Below, one piece after another: positions 12,725-21,481 of a stretch of DNA of 64,000 nt (its first letter is position 1; each line of letters opens with the position of its first letter). The notes beneath the pieces are model-generated. The model had not been told where the DNA came from. It saw nothing but the letters and a program-made list of their open reading frames with translations, and made no database searches. Source of the stretch: Pseudobacter ginsenosidimutans (lineage in GTDB: Bacteria; Bacteroidota; Bacteroidia; Chitinophagales; Chitinophagaceae). The stretch covers positions 496,001-560,000 of the forward strand of contig NZ_CP042431.1 of the NCBI RefSeq assembly GCF_007970185.1, written 5' to 3'. Position numbers and translations under genes: made by a program.

Positions 12725-13504
12725 TTACCAGCTGCCGCTTGCGCCGCCACCGCCGCCGCTTCCTCCGCCGAAGCCTCCGAAGCCGCCGCCTCCACCGGAC
12801 CAGCCGCCACCGCCGCCGCCTGACCAGCCTCCGCCACCACCGGGCCAGAAGATGGTAGGACCAACGCCACGATAGCCCCTGCGACTCATAAAGCCGCCAC
12901 CGCCGCCGCCGCCAATGCTGCTGATTATTATAATAAAGATGATGATCCCAATGATTCCAATGATACCGTTGTTATTCTTCTTGCCGCGTTTATTATAATC
13001 CTTGGGCGCTTTGTATTCGCCTGCTGCCGCTTTGATCAGCGATGCGGCCGCTGCGGAAAGTCCCTGGTAATAATCGCTGCTCCGGAAATTGGGTGCGATA
13101 TCATTACGGATGATCTGACTGGCTGTGATATCCGGGATAGCGCCTTCAAGGCCATATCCCACTTCGATCCTCACCTGACGGTCATCAATAGCCGCTAAGA
13201 TCAGGATACCGTTATTGGTTTTCTTGTTACCGATTCCCCATCCCCGCAGGATCTTCAGGCCTGTTTCTTCAATGGGGTGATTATCGCCCAATGTTTTCAC
13301 CAGCACTACTGCAATCTGGTTGGATGTGGAGTCGTCGTAGGCAACCAGTGTTCTTTCCAGGTTCTGTTTCTCCTCTTCGGAGAGCACGCCTGCATAATCA
13401 TTTACCAGTTTGGTGGGCTTTGTCTGGATGATCTTTTCAATATCCTGGGCCCAACCAGTGGCAATGATCAACAGAAAGGAAAGTAAAAAAAGAAATCGCT
13501 TCAT
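12725..13504 (-). CDS. TPM-domain (YgcG-like) exported protein with Gly-rich tail, copy 2
   Basis: 259 residues. Signal peptide MKRFLFLLSFLLIIATGWAQ, TPM domain about 22-165 (VNDYAGVLSEEEKQNLERTL, TSNQIAVVLVKTLGD, NNGILILAAIDDRQVRIEVG), one transmembrane helix near 182-197 (GIIGIIGIIIFIIIISS), then a tail of mostly Gly ending in GGGASGSW. It is a close paralogue of the next gene downstream: both have the same signal peptide start, domain order and terminal Trp. The 64 bp between them hold no terminator. The glycine tail makes the DNA at 12725-12910 a run of GCC/ACC triplets, prone to slippage. Confidence 0.88.
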   Translation of the reverse strand: MKRFLFLLSFLLIIATGWAQDIEKIIQTKPTKLVNDYAGVLSEEEKQNLERTLVAYDDSTSNQIAVVLVKTLGDNHPIEETGLKILRGWGIGNKKTNNGILILAAIDDRQVRIEVGYGLEGAIPDITASQIIRNDIAPNFRSSDYYQGLSAAAASLIKAAAGEYKAPKDYNKRGKKNNNGIIGIIGIIIFIIIISSIGGGGGGGFMSRRGYRGVGPTIFWPGGGGGWSGGGGGGWSGGGGGFGGFGGGSGGGGGASGSW

Positions 13505-13516
13505 CTGTATACTGGT

Positions 13517-13978
13517 TTACCTGCCGAAGACAATATCATCCGGCAATTCATTTTTATCATTGTCCCTGTCGTACGGGAAGTGTGTATGCAATGCATCGCC
13601 TACATCCGTTACTACCTGCACCACTGCATCAGCAACATGGTTCTCTTTGAAATGACGACGCATGGCCGTGACTTCATTGTTCCAGAACACGTCGCCTACT
13701 TTGCGATGGATGCCGCCATCGGCGAGGATAGCAAACTGATGATCTTTCACCGCCAGGTAAACGAGTACTGCGTTGTGATCATCTGTCTGGTCCATTTTCA
13801 GTCCCAGGAAGATCTCAGTAGCCCTGTCCAGCGGATCTACGTAGCGGCAACGGCTTTCCACGAACACGCGTACTTCGCCGCTTGTTCTGCGTTCTGCTTC
13901 TTTGATCGCATCAGTGATTCGCTGTTGTTCTTCTGGCGTGAAGAAAACAGGTTTTCGGAAGAAAGAAAATAATGCCAT
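13517..13978 (-). CDS. TPM-domain protein without signal peptide
   Basis: 153 residues. No signal peptide, but a short hydrophobic start (MALFSFFRKPVFF). The TPM fold follows: FTPEEQQRITDAIKEAERRT, SGEVRVFVESRC, NAVLVYLAVKDHQFAILADG. It lies between lemA (20 bp upstream) and the exported TPM copies (13 bp downstream), so it is surely in the same operon. In many genomes a short TPM protein of this type is paired with a YgcG-like one next to LemA. Role unknown. Confidence 0.85.
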   Translation of the reverse strand: MALFSFFRKPVFFTPEEQQRITDAIKEAERRTSGEVRVFVESRCRYVDPLDRATEIFLGLKMDQTDDHNAVLVYLAVKDHQFAILADGGIHRKVGDVFWNNEVTAMRRHFKENHVADAVVQVVTDVGDALHTHFPYDRDNDKNELPDDIVFGR

Positions 13979-13997
13979 GTAAGTAGTTCAGGGTTGA

Positions 13998-14588
13998 TTA
14001 GAATTTTACTTCTGGCGCTCTTTCTGCTCCGGGATCGGCTTTGAAAGGTTCTTTCACGCGGAAACCGAACATACCTGCAAAGAGGTTATTGGGGAATCTG
14101 CGGATGGTTGTATTGTAACCCTGAACGGCAGTATTGAAATCGTTACGGGAAACTTTGATACGGTTCTCTGTGCCTTCCAGTTGTTTTTGCAGGTCCATGA
14201 AATTCTGGTTGGCCTTCAGGTCAGGGTACCTTTCAACGGTCACCAGCAGTCTGCTGAGTGCGCTGCTTACTTCGCCCTGTGCCTGTTGGAATTTCTCCAG
14301 ATTTTCAGGAGTGAGATTGTCTGCATTCACCTGCACGGAAGTGGCTTTAGCTCTTGCCTCGATCACTTTGGTGAGGGTTTCCTGCTCAAAGTTGGCATAT
14401 CCCTTCACGGTATTCACCAGGTTGGGGATCAGGTCTGCACGACGCTGGTAGTCACTCTGAACGTTTGCCCATTTTGCCTTCACATCTTCATCGAGCTTGA
14501 TCATATTGTTATAGCCATTGCAACCGCAACCGCCGAGAATGAGAATGATGAAAACTACAATGATGAGAACAAGATTACGGGATTTCAT
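13998..14588 (-). CDS. lemA: LemA family lipoprotein
   Basis: 196 residues from the ATG at 14588. The longer frame to 14624 adds 12 residues in front of the signal sequence and is less likely. The N-terminus MKSRNLVLIIVVFIILILGG is followed by a lipobox LGGC. The long helical LemA body has WANVQSDYQRRADLIPNLV and TVKGYANFEQETLTKVIEAR, both diagnostic. LemA proteins are membrane-anchored helical bundles; their cellular job is poorly known. It heads the lemA-TPM-TPM-TPM operon. Confidence 0.93.
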   Translation of the reverse strand: MKSRNLVLIIVVFIILILGGCGCNGYNNMIKLDEDVKAKWANVQSDYQRRADLIPNLVNTVKGYANFEQETLTKVIEARAKATSVQVNADNLTPENLEKFQQAQGEVSSALSRLLVTVERYPDLKANQNFMDLQKQLEGTENRIKVSRNDFNTAVQGYNTTIRRFPNNLFAGMFGFRVKEPFKADPGAERAPEVKF

Positions 14589-14745
14589 TTTGTATAATAT
14601 TTGATTACGTATTAAAATTAACAATTTTGGATCAAGGTCAAATTAAAATCTGATAAGCATTTTGGGGTATCCCCCTCCGGGAGCCGCCAACCTTCTGCGG
14701 CACAGTTTTCGTATCATTAGTATATCACTCTTCAATATTATTACA

Positions 14746-15840
14746 ATGAAACCATCCTTTTTGCTCCTGCTGCTTACGCTGCTTACGATGCTTGCCTGCA
14801 AGCGAGATAATGATCCTCCTCAAAATCCTGTGGCATTGACAGACAAGGTGTTGGCGGAAAATCTCCGGTTGCCCTGGGAAATACTCTGGGGACCTGATAA
14901 TCATATCTGGATGACAGAGCGCGGCGGGCGCATCAGCCGCGTGAACCCGGCTACCGGCGCGGTTTCTCCGTTGCTTACCATCAGCGAGGTGGTGGAACAG
15001 GGCGAAGGCGGGCTGCTGGGCATGGCCCTTCATCCGGATTTCAATGCCAACCCGCAGGTGTTTATTGCCTATAATTATGATAATGGTGGTTACAGGGAAA
15101 AGATCGTTCGTTACAATTACAGCAATGGTAGTCTGACCAATGCCGTTACCATCCTTGACAATCTTGCAGCTGCGCGTAACCATAACGGTTGCAGGCTTGT
15201 ATTCGGTCCCGATAAAAAACTGTACATCAGTACAGGCGATGCAGAGAACCAAAGTTCTGCGCAAAATACATCTTCCCTCAATGGAAAGATCCTCCGGATA
15301 GAAACCGATGGCAGCATTCCATCCGATAATCCTATTGCCGGCAGCGCAATCTGGAGTACCGGGCATCGTAATGCGCAGGGACTGGTGTGGCATAACAATA
15401 TTTTGTACAGTTCCGAACATGGACCCAGTAATGATGATGAGATCAATATCATCCAGAAAGGAAGGAATTACGGATGGCCGAATGTGCATGGCTTCTGCAA
15501 TACCAGTGCAGAACAAACTTTCTGTGCAGCCAACAATGTGGCGGAGCCGCTGCAGGTTTGGACTCCTACTATTGCTACCTGCGGATTGGAATTCTATAAT
15601 AAGGATCGTATTCCGCAGTGGAAGAATTCATTACTGCTTTGCACGCTCAAAGGCAGTACACTGTATCAGCTGGAGCTCAACAATGCAGGTACCAGTATAA
15701 CCAATACCGTTACTTTCCTGGCAAATAAGTACGGTAGGCTAAGAGATATTTGTATTTCACCGGAAGGTAAAGTGTATGTGTGTACGAGTAATACGAACAA
15801 TGATAAGATAATAGAGATAGACAGAACAGAAACGGAATAA
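14746..15840 (+). CDS. PQQ-type glucose/sorbosone dehydrogenase-like lipoprotein (GSDH family)
   Basis: 364 residues from the ATG at 14746, chosen because a lipoprotein signal (MKPSFLLLLLTLLTMLAC) follows. The frame is open 28 codons further up. The beta-propeller has the family blocks LPWEILWGPDNHIWMTERGG, GEGGLLGMALHPDF, HNGCRLVFGPDKKLYISTGD, GHRNAQGL and SEHGPSNDDEINII. Soluble PQQ glucose dehydrogenases and aldose sugar dehydrogenases of this family oxidise sugars with PQQ and calcium. No PQQ synthesis gene lies in the window, so the cofactor is not supported locally. Single gene, divergent from lemA. Confidence 0.85.
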   Translation: MKPSFLLLLLTLLTMLACKRDNDPPQNPVALTDKVLAENLRLPWEILWGPDNHIWMTERGGRISRVNPATGAVSPLLTISEVVEQGEGGLLGMALHPDFNANPQVFIAYNYDNGGYREKIVRYNYSNGSLTNAVTILDNLAAARNHNGCRLVFGPDKKLYISTGDAENQSSAQNTSSLNGKILRIETDGSIPSDNPIAGSAIWSTGHRNAQGLVWHNNILYSSEHGPSNDDEINIIQKGRNYGWPNVHGFCNTSAEQTFCAANNVAEPLQVWTPTIATCGLEFYNKDRIPQWKNSLLLCTLKGSTLYQLELNNAGTSITNTVTFLANKYGRLRDICISPEGKVYVCTSNTNNDKIIEIDRTETE

Positions 15841-15897
15841 TCAGGGTGTGCCCAGTCACTCGCCGGGAGGCGAGCGATTGGCGGCAGCGAAATAAAA

Positions 15898-15923
15898 AAG
15901 TGCAGCCTGTGAAAGCTGCACTT
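15898..15923. terminator. Bidirectional terminator between the GSDH gene and pgk
   Basis: A 9-bp stem AAGTGCAGC/GCTGCACTT with an 8-nt loop. T-runs follow on both strands (AAAAAA on the left, TTTTTT on the right). Both converging genes end within about 60 bp. Confidence 0.85.
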
Positions 15924-15944
15924 CAATTTTTTATGGAAAGATAA

Positions 15945-17141
15945 TTACGCTTTCACAGCAGCGATGCCGGGAAGCTCTTTTCCTTCAAAGTATTCCAGCA
16001 TGGCGCCGCCGCCTGTGGATACATAACTTACTTTATCGGTGAATCCGAACTGGTTCACAGCGGCAACAGAATCGCCACCACCTACGAGTGAGAAAGCACC
16101 GTCCTGCGTTGCTTCCGCCACTGCAGTAGCGATGGTTTTGGTTCCGTGCTGGAATTTCTCCATTTCGAATACGCCCATGGGGCCGTTCCAGAGAATGGTT
16201 TTCGATTGTTTGATCACGTTAGTGAACTGCTCACAGGCATTGGGGCCGATGTCCAGTCCCATCCAGCCGTCTGGGATATTATTGCTGGGTGCTCCGGAGG
16301 TTTCTGCGTTGGCGTCGAACTTGTCTGCGATGGTAGAATCGGAAGGCAGGTGGATGCGAACACCTTTCGCTTCTGCTTTTTTCAGGAGATCCCTTGCTGT
16401 TTGCAGGCGATCATCTTCACAAAGTGAATTACCGATCTTGCCGCCCTGTGCTTTCTCGAAGGTATAGGCCATCCCGCCGCCGATGATGATATCGGTAGCG
16501 CGTTCCAGGAGATTTTCAATGATGAGGATCTTGTCAGACACTTTTGCGCCGCCGATGATGGCGGTGAAAGGTTTTTGTGCCTGGTGGAGTACTTTTTCCG
16601 CGCTGGCTACTTCGCCTTCCATGAGGAGGCCGAACATCCTTTTGTCTTTGGGGAAGAATTGCGCGATCACTGCTGTGGAAGCGTGGGCGCGGTGTGCGGT
16701 GCCGAAGGCATCGTTCACATATACATCGCCGAGTGCCGCGAGTTTTTTAGCGAAGCCTTCATCACCTTTCTCTTCTTCTTTGTAGAAGCGAAGATTTTCG
16801 AGGAGGAGGACTTCGCCTGGTTTCAGCATGTTGGCTGTCAGCACAGCCTGTTCACCGATGCAGTCGTTGGCAAACAGTACAGGCGTTCCACCGAGGATGT
16901 CTGAGAGATGTTTTACCAGGTGCTTCAGTGAATATTTATCAGAAGGACCGTCTTTCGGTCTGCCGAGATGGCTCATGAGGATCACGCTGCCACCATCTTT
17001 CAGGATCTTCTGGATGGTAGGTACAGCGGCTTTCATGCGGGTATCGTCGGTAATCTGAAATTCTGCATTGAGGGGTACGTTGAAGTCTACGCGCACCAAT
17101 GCTTTAAGTCCTTTGAAGTTGAATTGGCTGAATGTTGACAT
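15945..17141 (-). CDS. pgk: Phosphoglycerate kinase
   Basis: 398 residues, normal length. It opens with the family block [14 protein letters not shown], followed by [26 protein letters not shown] and the C-terminal nucleotide site GGGDSVAAV. It transfers phosphate from 1,3-bisphosphoglycerate to ADP in glycolysis. It follows gapA on the same strand at 102 bp, with a hairpin terminator in the gap, so read-through or a promoter of its own must supply its transcript. Confidence 0.97.
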   Translation of the reverse strand: MSTFSQFNFKGLKALVRVDFNVPLNAEFQITDDTRMKAAVPTIQKILKDGGSVILMSHLGRPKDGPSDKYSLKHLVKHLSDILGGTPVLFANDCIGEQAVLTANMLKPGEVLLLENLRFYKEEEKGDEGFAKKLAALGDVYVNDAFGTAHRAHASTAVIAQFFPKDKRMFGLLMEGEVASAEKVLHQAQKPFTAIIGGAKVSDKILIIENLLERATDIIIGGGMAYTFEKAQGGKIGNSLCEDDRLQTARDLLKKAEAKGVRIHLPSDSTIADKFDANAETSGAPSNNIPDGWMGLDIGPNACEQFTNVIKQSKTILWNGPMGVFEMEKFQHGTKTIATAVAEATQDGAFSLVGGGDSVAAVNQFGFTDKVSYVSTGGGAMLEYFEGKELPGIAAVKA

Positions 17142-17167
17142 ATTTTCTTTTTAAGAGAAGAAAAAAG

Positions 17168-17220
17168 GAACCACAACAAAGCAGGCGTCATGCAAATCAT
17201 GTACCTGCCTGTTGTGGTTC
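17168..17220 (-). terminator. Hairpin terminator between gapA and pgk
   Basis: The outer 11-bp stem (17168-17178 with 17210-17220) and inner 5-bp stem (17181-17185 with 17204-17208) are separated by a small bulge. On the minus strand CCTTTTTTCTTCTC follows. It lies 24 bp after the gapA stop. Confidence 0.75.
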
Positions 17221-17243
17221 GAATATGTTAAAAACGAGAGAGA

Positions 17244-18257
17244 TTATTTGCTGATGAGGCCAGCGAAATATTTCACGGTACGAACGAGCTGGCTAACATA
17301 GCTCATTTCGTTATCGTACCAGCTCACTACGCGAACGAGTTGGGTATCGCCAACAGTTTGTACGCGTGTTTGAGTAGCGTCGAACAGTGATCCGAAGTGG
17401 ATACCGATGATATCGCTGCTCACGATCTCGTCTTCAGTGTAACCGAAGCTTTCGTTTGAAGCTGCTTTCATAGCGGCGTTCAGTTCATCAACGGTAGTTT
17501 TCTTATTGAGGACAGCGGTAACCTCAGTGAGAGAGCCGGTGAGAACGGGAACACGCTGAGCGGAGCCGTCGAGTTTTCCTTTCAGGTTAGGCAGAACCAG
17601 GCCGATGGCTTTGGCTGCGCCAGTGCTGTTGGGAACGATGTTCTGAGCTGCTGCGCGTGCGCGGCGCAGATCACCTTTGGGGTGAGGGGCGTCCTGAGTA
17701 TTCTGATCGTTCGTGTAGGCATGGATGGTAGTCATGAGACCATTCACGATACCGAATTGTTTGTCCAGTACATCAGCCATTGGCGCGAGGCAGTTGGTGG
17801 TGCAGGAAGCACAGCTGATGATGGTTTCAGAACCGTCGAGAATATTGTGGTTAACGTTGAACACGATTGTTTTGAGATCGCCTGTAGCGGGTGCAGAGAT
17901 CACAACTTTTTTGGCGCCTGCAGTGATGTGAGCGGCAGCTTTGTCTTTATCAGTGAAGAAGCCAGTGCACTCGAGAACCACGTCCACACCGTGTTGTCCC
18001 CAGGGAATATCGGCAGGATTCTTTTGAGCATAGATCTTCACTTCGTCACCATTCACTATAATGGAGTTCTCAGTGGATTTAACTTCAGCGTCGAATCGTC
18101 CCTGAGCGCTGTCGTACTTCAGGAGGTGAGCCAATACTTTGGGACTGGTGAGGTCATTGATAGCAACAACGTCGATCCCTTCCATTTTGTAGATTTGGCG
18201 ATAAACCAAACGGCCGATACGGCCAAAACCATTGATCGCCACTTTAACAGTACTCAT
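17244..18257 (-). CDS. gapA: Glyceraldehyde-3-phosphate dehydrogenase, type I
   Basis: 337 residues from the ATG at 18257. The frame extends further up, but residues before [16 protein letters not shown] are outside the family. The NAD-binding start INGFGRIGR is at 8-16, the catalytic C152 is in SCASCTTNC, and HAYTNDQ and the substrate-binding [12 protein letters not shown] region also match. It converts glyceraldehyde-3-phosphate to 1,3-bisphosphoglycerate, the substrate of the Pgk encoded next to it. A promoter-like TAACTTCG lies 37 bp upstream, so the leader is short. Confidence 0.97.
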   Translation of the reverse strand: MSTVKVAINGFGRIGRLVYRQIYKMEGIDVVAINDLTSPKVLAHLLKYDSAQGRFDAEVKSTENSIIVNGDEVKIYAQKNPADIPWGQHGVDVVLECTGFFTDKDKAAAHITAGAKKVVISAPATGDLKTIVFNVNHNILDGSETIISCASCTTNCLAPMADVLDKQFGIVNGLMTTIHAYTNDQNTQDAPHPKGDLRRARAAAQNIVPNSTGAAKAIGLVLPNLKGKLDGSAQRVPVLTGSLTEVTAVLNKKTTVDELNAAMKAASNESFGYTEDEIVSSDIIGIHFGSLFDATQTRVQTVGDTQLVRVVSWYDNEMSYVSQLVRTVKYFAGLISK

Positions 18258-18293
18258 TGTGAGGTGAAATTTTAATGGTGAAAAAATGCGGAG

Positions 18294-18301
18294 CGAAGTT
18301 A
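18294..18301 (-). promoter_or_regulatory. Probable -7 promoter element of gapA
   Basis: Minus strand TAACTTCG, the same TTCG variant as rRNA cassettes P3 and P4, followed by CTCCGC. It lies 37 bp before the gapA start. Confidence 0.45.
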
Positions 18302-18446
18302 AAGATTTGCAGTCAATTACATTAAGATTTCGAGGAAATGCAGCGCGAGTAAGCCTTCGCAAGATTTTGAAATGATTTGAAAGCGGTATGGTTGAAAATT
18401 TTCTACATTTTTTTACTTTTTATTTGGCTGAAATGGCCTCCCCCCC

Positions 18447-18454
18447 TATCTTTG
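18447..18454 (+). promoter_or_regulatory. -7 promoter element of the first tRNA-Glu gene
   Basis: TATCTTTG, followed by CACTCCC and the tRNA at 18469. The same arrangement occurs before the second copy. Confidence 0.75.
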
Positions 18455-18468
18455 CACTCCCTTACAAC

Positions 18469-18540
18469 GCCGCGTTCGTCTAAGGGTTAGGACACCACCC
18501 TTTCACGGTGGTGATACGGGTTCGAATCCCGTACGCGGTA
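18469..18540 (+). tRNA. tRNA-Glu (anticodon TTC), copy 1
   Basis: The acceptor GCCGCGT pairs with ACGCGGT (first pair G-U). The anticodon stem CCACC/GGTGG carries TTC, the T arm GGGTTCGAATCCC is perfect, and the discriminator is A. CCA is not encoded. It is identical in all 72 bases to the copy at 20024-20095. Confidence 0.96.
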
Positions 18541-18546
18541 CAGGTT

Positions 18547-18571
18547 AAAAGTCGCTCCGAGAGCGACTTTT
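18547..18571 (+). terminator. Terminator of tRNA-Glu copy 1
   Basis: 11-bp stem AAAAGTCGCTC/GAGCGACTTTT with a 3-nt loop, ending in T-rich sequence 6 bp after the tRNA. Confidence 0.85.
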
Positions 18572-18631
18572 GTTGTTTTATGAATTAATAAACTCTGTTT
18601 TAGAATACATCCGCTTACAATAAATCAAGGA

Positions 18632-19816
18632 TCAAAATAAATCTACTGGTTTTATTTGCAGAAAATCCTGCCAGGGGTATCCAGCATTCCCAACCAACAA
18701 AACTTTATCGGGATTAAATGCTTTTTTAAACGCAGACATTCCGGAAGAAGTTTGCGCAACACCACTTTTTACTTCAATCGCAATAACTTTCCCTTTTTTT
18801 TCCAATACAAAATCCACCTCTTCATTTCTCTCCCTCCAATAATAAAGCGAAAATCCATCTGTTATCGAATGATTGATCAAATGAGCGCCAATAGCGGATT
18901 CAACAATTCTCCCCCAATCACCAGGTCTGATGAGTATATCATTGAACAAATCATTGCTATTGGCACTGATCAATGCCGTATTATGAACCTGAAATTTAGG
19001 ACTCGAAGATCGTTTGTGAATGAGGTTAGTTGAATATTTTTCAATGCCAGCTAACAACCCTGCTGTATTTAACAAGTCCAGGTAATGTGACAGCGTAGTG
19101 GTATTTCCTGCATCTTGTAATTGCCCCATCATTTTGGTAAAAGATAATATCTGACCAGAATACATACACCCCAGTTCAAAAAGACGCTTCATCAATGCAG
19201 GCTTATCAATCCTGGTCAGCATTAGTATGTCGCGGGAAATACTCGATTCAATAAGAGATTGCTGAACATAAGATTTCCATCGTTGTTCCTCGTTAATCAA
19301 TGAAGCAGAACCGGGATAACCTCCAAACCAGGCGTATTGATTACTATTCCAATCAAATGCCTGCTGCATTTCCAGAAAAGACCAATGCCCCATATAGGTA
19401 GTTTCAAATCGTCCCGCCAAAGACTCAGTAAGTCCTTGCTGTAACAATAGACGAGATGATCCCAACAATATTACTTTTAGTCCTCTGTTAGAACGAGTAT
19501 CGTTGTCCCATAAAAGTTTTACTGTTTCGCTCCAGTTACTTATTTTTTGGATTTCATCAATAACCACCAGAAACTCCTGTGACTCTTCCTGATCCATTCT
19601 TAAGCGTGCAATTTCCCACTGCTGTTCCAGCCAAACACTATTAGATGCAGCCACGGCATCTGCCGAAGCAAAATGGCTAGGCAGCTTGATTTTTTGCAGC
19701 AATTGCCCAATCAGAGTCGTTTTGCCTACCTGACGCGGACCAAAAAGCACCTGAATAAATCTCCGCGGCTCTTGCACTCTACTTGCAATCACTTGTAAAT
19801 GAGGACGTTCGAACAT
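18632..19816 (-). CDS. DUF4143-type AAA ATPase
   Basis: 394 residues. Walker A is GPRQVGKTT (26-34) and Walker B-like is FLVVIDEIQ near 89. A sensor-like VILLGSSRL follows, and a C-terminal DUF4143-type domain contains VDFVLEKKGKVIAIEVKSG, a nuclease-like core (D..E.K). Proteins of this build are common in bacteria and archaea; their function is not known. It lies alone between the two tRNA-Glu genes, in the opposite direction. Two ACTCAA palindromes stand directly before its start. The coding DNA looks AT-richer than that of the neighbours, judged by eye. Confidence 0.88.
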   Translation of the reverse strand: MFERPHLQVIASRVQEPRRFIQVLFGPRQVGKTTLIGQLLQKIKLPSHFASADAVAASNSVWLEQQWEIARLRMDQEESQEFLVVIDEIQKISNWSETVKLLWDNDTRSNRGLKVILLGSSRLLLQQGLTESLAGRFETTYMGHWSFLEMQQAFDWNSNQYAWFGGYPGSASLINEEQRWKSYVQQSLIESSISRDILMLTRIDKPALMKRLFELGCMYSGQILSFTKMMGQLQDAGNTTTLSHYLDLLNTAGLLAGIEKYSTNLIHKRSSSPKFQVHNTALISANSNDLFNDILIRPGDWGRIVESAIGAHLINHSITDGFSLYYWRERNEEVDFVLEKKGKVIAIEVKSGVAQTSSGMSAFKKAFNPDKVLLVGNAGYPWQDFLQIKPVDLF

Positions 19817-19826
19817 TTTTTACAAA

Positions 19827-19865
19827 TTACTCAACGTATTGAGTAAAGTTACTCAAACTTTGAGT
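19827..19865. promoter_or_regulatory. Double palindrome (ACTCAA) before the ATPase gene, probable operator
   Basis: TTACTCAA-4-TTGAGTAA (19827-19846) is followed by ACTCAAA-1-TTTGAGT (19851-19865). A minus-strand TAACTTTA (19844-19851), a plausible -7 box, lies between and overlaps both. The start codon is only 10 bp away at 19816. Confidence 0.6.
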
Positions 19866-20001
19866 TGATTAAGCAGGTTTTCCAAAAATTGATTAAGAAT
19901 GGTTGATAAGTGAAAGAGGTGCAGGAAATCCTTCTTGCTGATCAACAGATGATTTTCTCATTGCTTTTCTAAAAAGAATTTCTGATTATTTCTCTTTCTC
20001 C

Positions 20002-20009
20002 TATATTTG
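20002..20009 (+). promoter_or_regulatory. -7 promoter element of the second tRNA-Glu gene
   Basis: TATATTTG, then CACCCCC and the tRNA at 20024. Same spacing as in copy 1. Confidence 0.75.
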
Positions 20010-20023
20010 CACCCCCTTACAAC

Positions 20024-20095
20024 GCCGCGTTCGTCTAAGGGTTAGGACACCACCCTTTCACGGTGGTGATACGGGTTCGAATCCCGTACGCGGTA
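20024..20095 (+). tRNA. tRNA-Glu (anticodon TTC), copy 2
   Basis: Same 72 bases as copy 1. The identity reaches upstream through CTTACAAC and, with two changes, through the -7 box. Downstream it stops after four to five bases. Confidence 0.96.
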
Positions 20096-20100
20096 CAAGC

Positions 20101-20128
20101 ACGGGCTGATCCACCAGGATCAGCCCGT
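20101..20128 (+). terminator. Terminator of tRNA-Glu copy 2
   Basis: Perfect 12-bp stem ACGGGCTGATCC/GGATCAGCCCGT with tetraloop ACCA, followed by TTTCCTTTTTT. Its sequence is unrelated to the terminator of copy 1. Confidence 0.88.
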
Positions 20129-20167
20129 TTTCCTTTTTTAATCAACGCCAGCAAACCTGGCTGTTCT

Positions 20168-21481
20168 CTATGCATTCAGCAATCCCAATATCCCCTCATT
20201 ATTTATGATCACCATTCCCTGCCGGTCTTCAGTAATGCCACGCTCCAGCTTGTACGGATAACGCGGGCGCAAGCCTTCCATAATTGTTGGCATATATACA
20301 AATTGAATATTGCTTTTCCCCTGTAACGCTGCCCCTACCTCTATGATATGTGTAGATACGATAAAGAGACAATTGGAATAATCCGCAAACCCTTCCGTAA
20401 CTGCCAGCGTACCATCATAGGCATCCTTTACATTAGTGCCCTTGAAAAGCTCATCAAACATCAGCAATAGCCGCTTGCCACTGGCAGCGGCCACTGCTGC
20501 CTGTTTTACCCGAACCACCTCTGCATAAAAATGGCTATACCCCAATCCGATATTATCTGCTACATTGATACTCGAATACAATCCTTCCCTTACAGAAAAT
20601 TCCATACTGGCTGCCGATACAGGGAAACCCATATGAGCCAGATAGAAGTTGATGCCGATAGCCTTCATCAATGTAGATTTACCAGCCATATTAGCACCTG
20701 TCAAGAACAATACATTGGAAGCACCATCCATTTTCAGATCATTGCCTACAGCTTTGTCTACACAAGGGTGCGCTAAATTCTTTGCTTCGAGTTTGTTTGC
20801 AGATGCAGACAATGCTTTCGCATAATGGAAGCCTTTAGCAGCTGCTGTATTACCTACAGTGATATTCACATCCAGTTCACTGATGAATTGCAGTACAGCC
20901 ACCAGCTTATCTTTCATTCGGCCTTTCAGCAGGAACTCATACCCCGCAAGCGTTTTCACAGGAAGCGCCTGGTAGATATCGATCAAACGCAACTTTTCCA
21001 GCTCCGGCGTTTCCAGCATTTCTTTGATTGCAAGGAAACGATCTTTATAAGGGCTCTCAATTTTTGAAAGAGGCTCAACAAACTGAAAACATTTATTCAC
21101 CGTAACAATAGTGGCCTGCAACCCCTGCATCATTTTTTTAAAGCGCTCATCGCGGGTAATGGAAGAAAGTATCTTTTTGATCAGTGTGACTGTAAAGACC
21201 AATGCCTGATTCTTACTGGCTTCCGTATCTACATATTCACGCATAATGGTCAACTGGGAAGTATCGAATGGGAAAGCCAGTTGTTGTTCCTGAAAGAAAC
21301 GAAACACACTGCTCCGTTCATTGATAGCATCTGCATCCTGTAAAGGATTACGGAACATCTGATCCAGCAGTTGTTCGCCACCACGGGTCTTTACCTGATT
21401 GAATAAACCATACACGGATCCCTGCCGGAACTTCCCCAGAATATTCAGTTCTTCGATTGTTTGTTTGTCGTTGTTAAACAT
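20168..21481 (-). CDS. Short MutS-like ATPase B (core and ATPase domains only)
   Basis: 437 residues from the ATG at 21481, which overlaps the stop of the previous gene by 8 bp (ATGTTTAA). A longer frame to 21544 would lie inside that gene. The N-terminal part resembles the MutS core (VYGLFNQVKTRGGEQLLDQMF). The ATPase part has Walker A FLTGANMAGKSTLM and Walker B-like LLLMFDELFKGTN, plus STHIIEVG. The mismatch-binding domains I and II of true MutS are absent, as are membrane helices. A role in mismatch repair is therefore unlikely. It is a paralogue of the gene before it, and a heterodimer is an inference from the pairing and overlap. Confidence 0.88.
   Translation of the reverse strand: MFNNDKQTIEELNILGKFRQGSVYGLFNQVKTRGGEQLLDQMFRNPLQDADAINERSSVFRFFQEQQLAFPFDTSQLTIMREYVDTEASKNQALVFTVTLIKKILSSITRDERFKKMMQGLQATIVTVNKCFQFVEPLSKIESPYKDRFLAIKEMLETPELEKLRLIDIYQALPVKTLAGYEFLLKGRMKDKLVAVLQFISELDVNITVGNTAAAKGFHYAKALSASANKLEAKNLAHPCVDKAVGNDLKMDGASNVLFLTGANMAGKSTLMKAIGINFYLAHMGFPVSAASMEFSVREGLYSSINVADNIGLGYSHFYAEVVRVKQAAVAAASGKRLLLMFDELFKGTNVKDAYDGTLAVTEGFADYSNCLFIVSTHIIEVGAALQGKSNIQFVYMPTIMEGLRPRYPYKLERGITEDRQGMVIINNEGILGLLNA

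Noticed and set aside
12661-12870. N-terminal extension of the first TPM protein (70 Ala/Val-rich residues)
   Set aside because: It overlaps the glycine-tail coding region of the neighbouring TPM gene out of frame; the signal peptide at 12660 gives the natural start.
18258-18362. Longer start of gapA
   Set aside because: Residues before [16 protein letters not shown] are not part of the family, and the likely promoter lies inside this stretch.
18469-20095. Integrated element using tRNA-Glu as attachment site
   Set aside because: The repeat includes the full tRNA and its promoter, no integrase is present, and only one gene lies between, so the case remains a suggestion and is not annotated as a mobile element.
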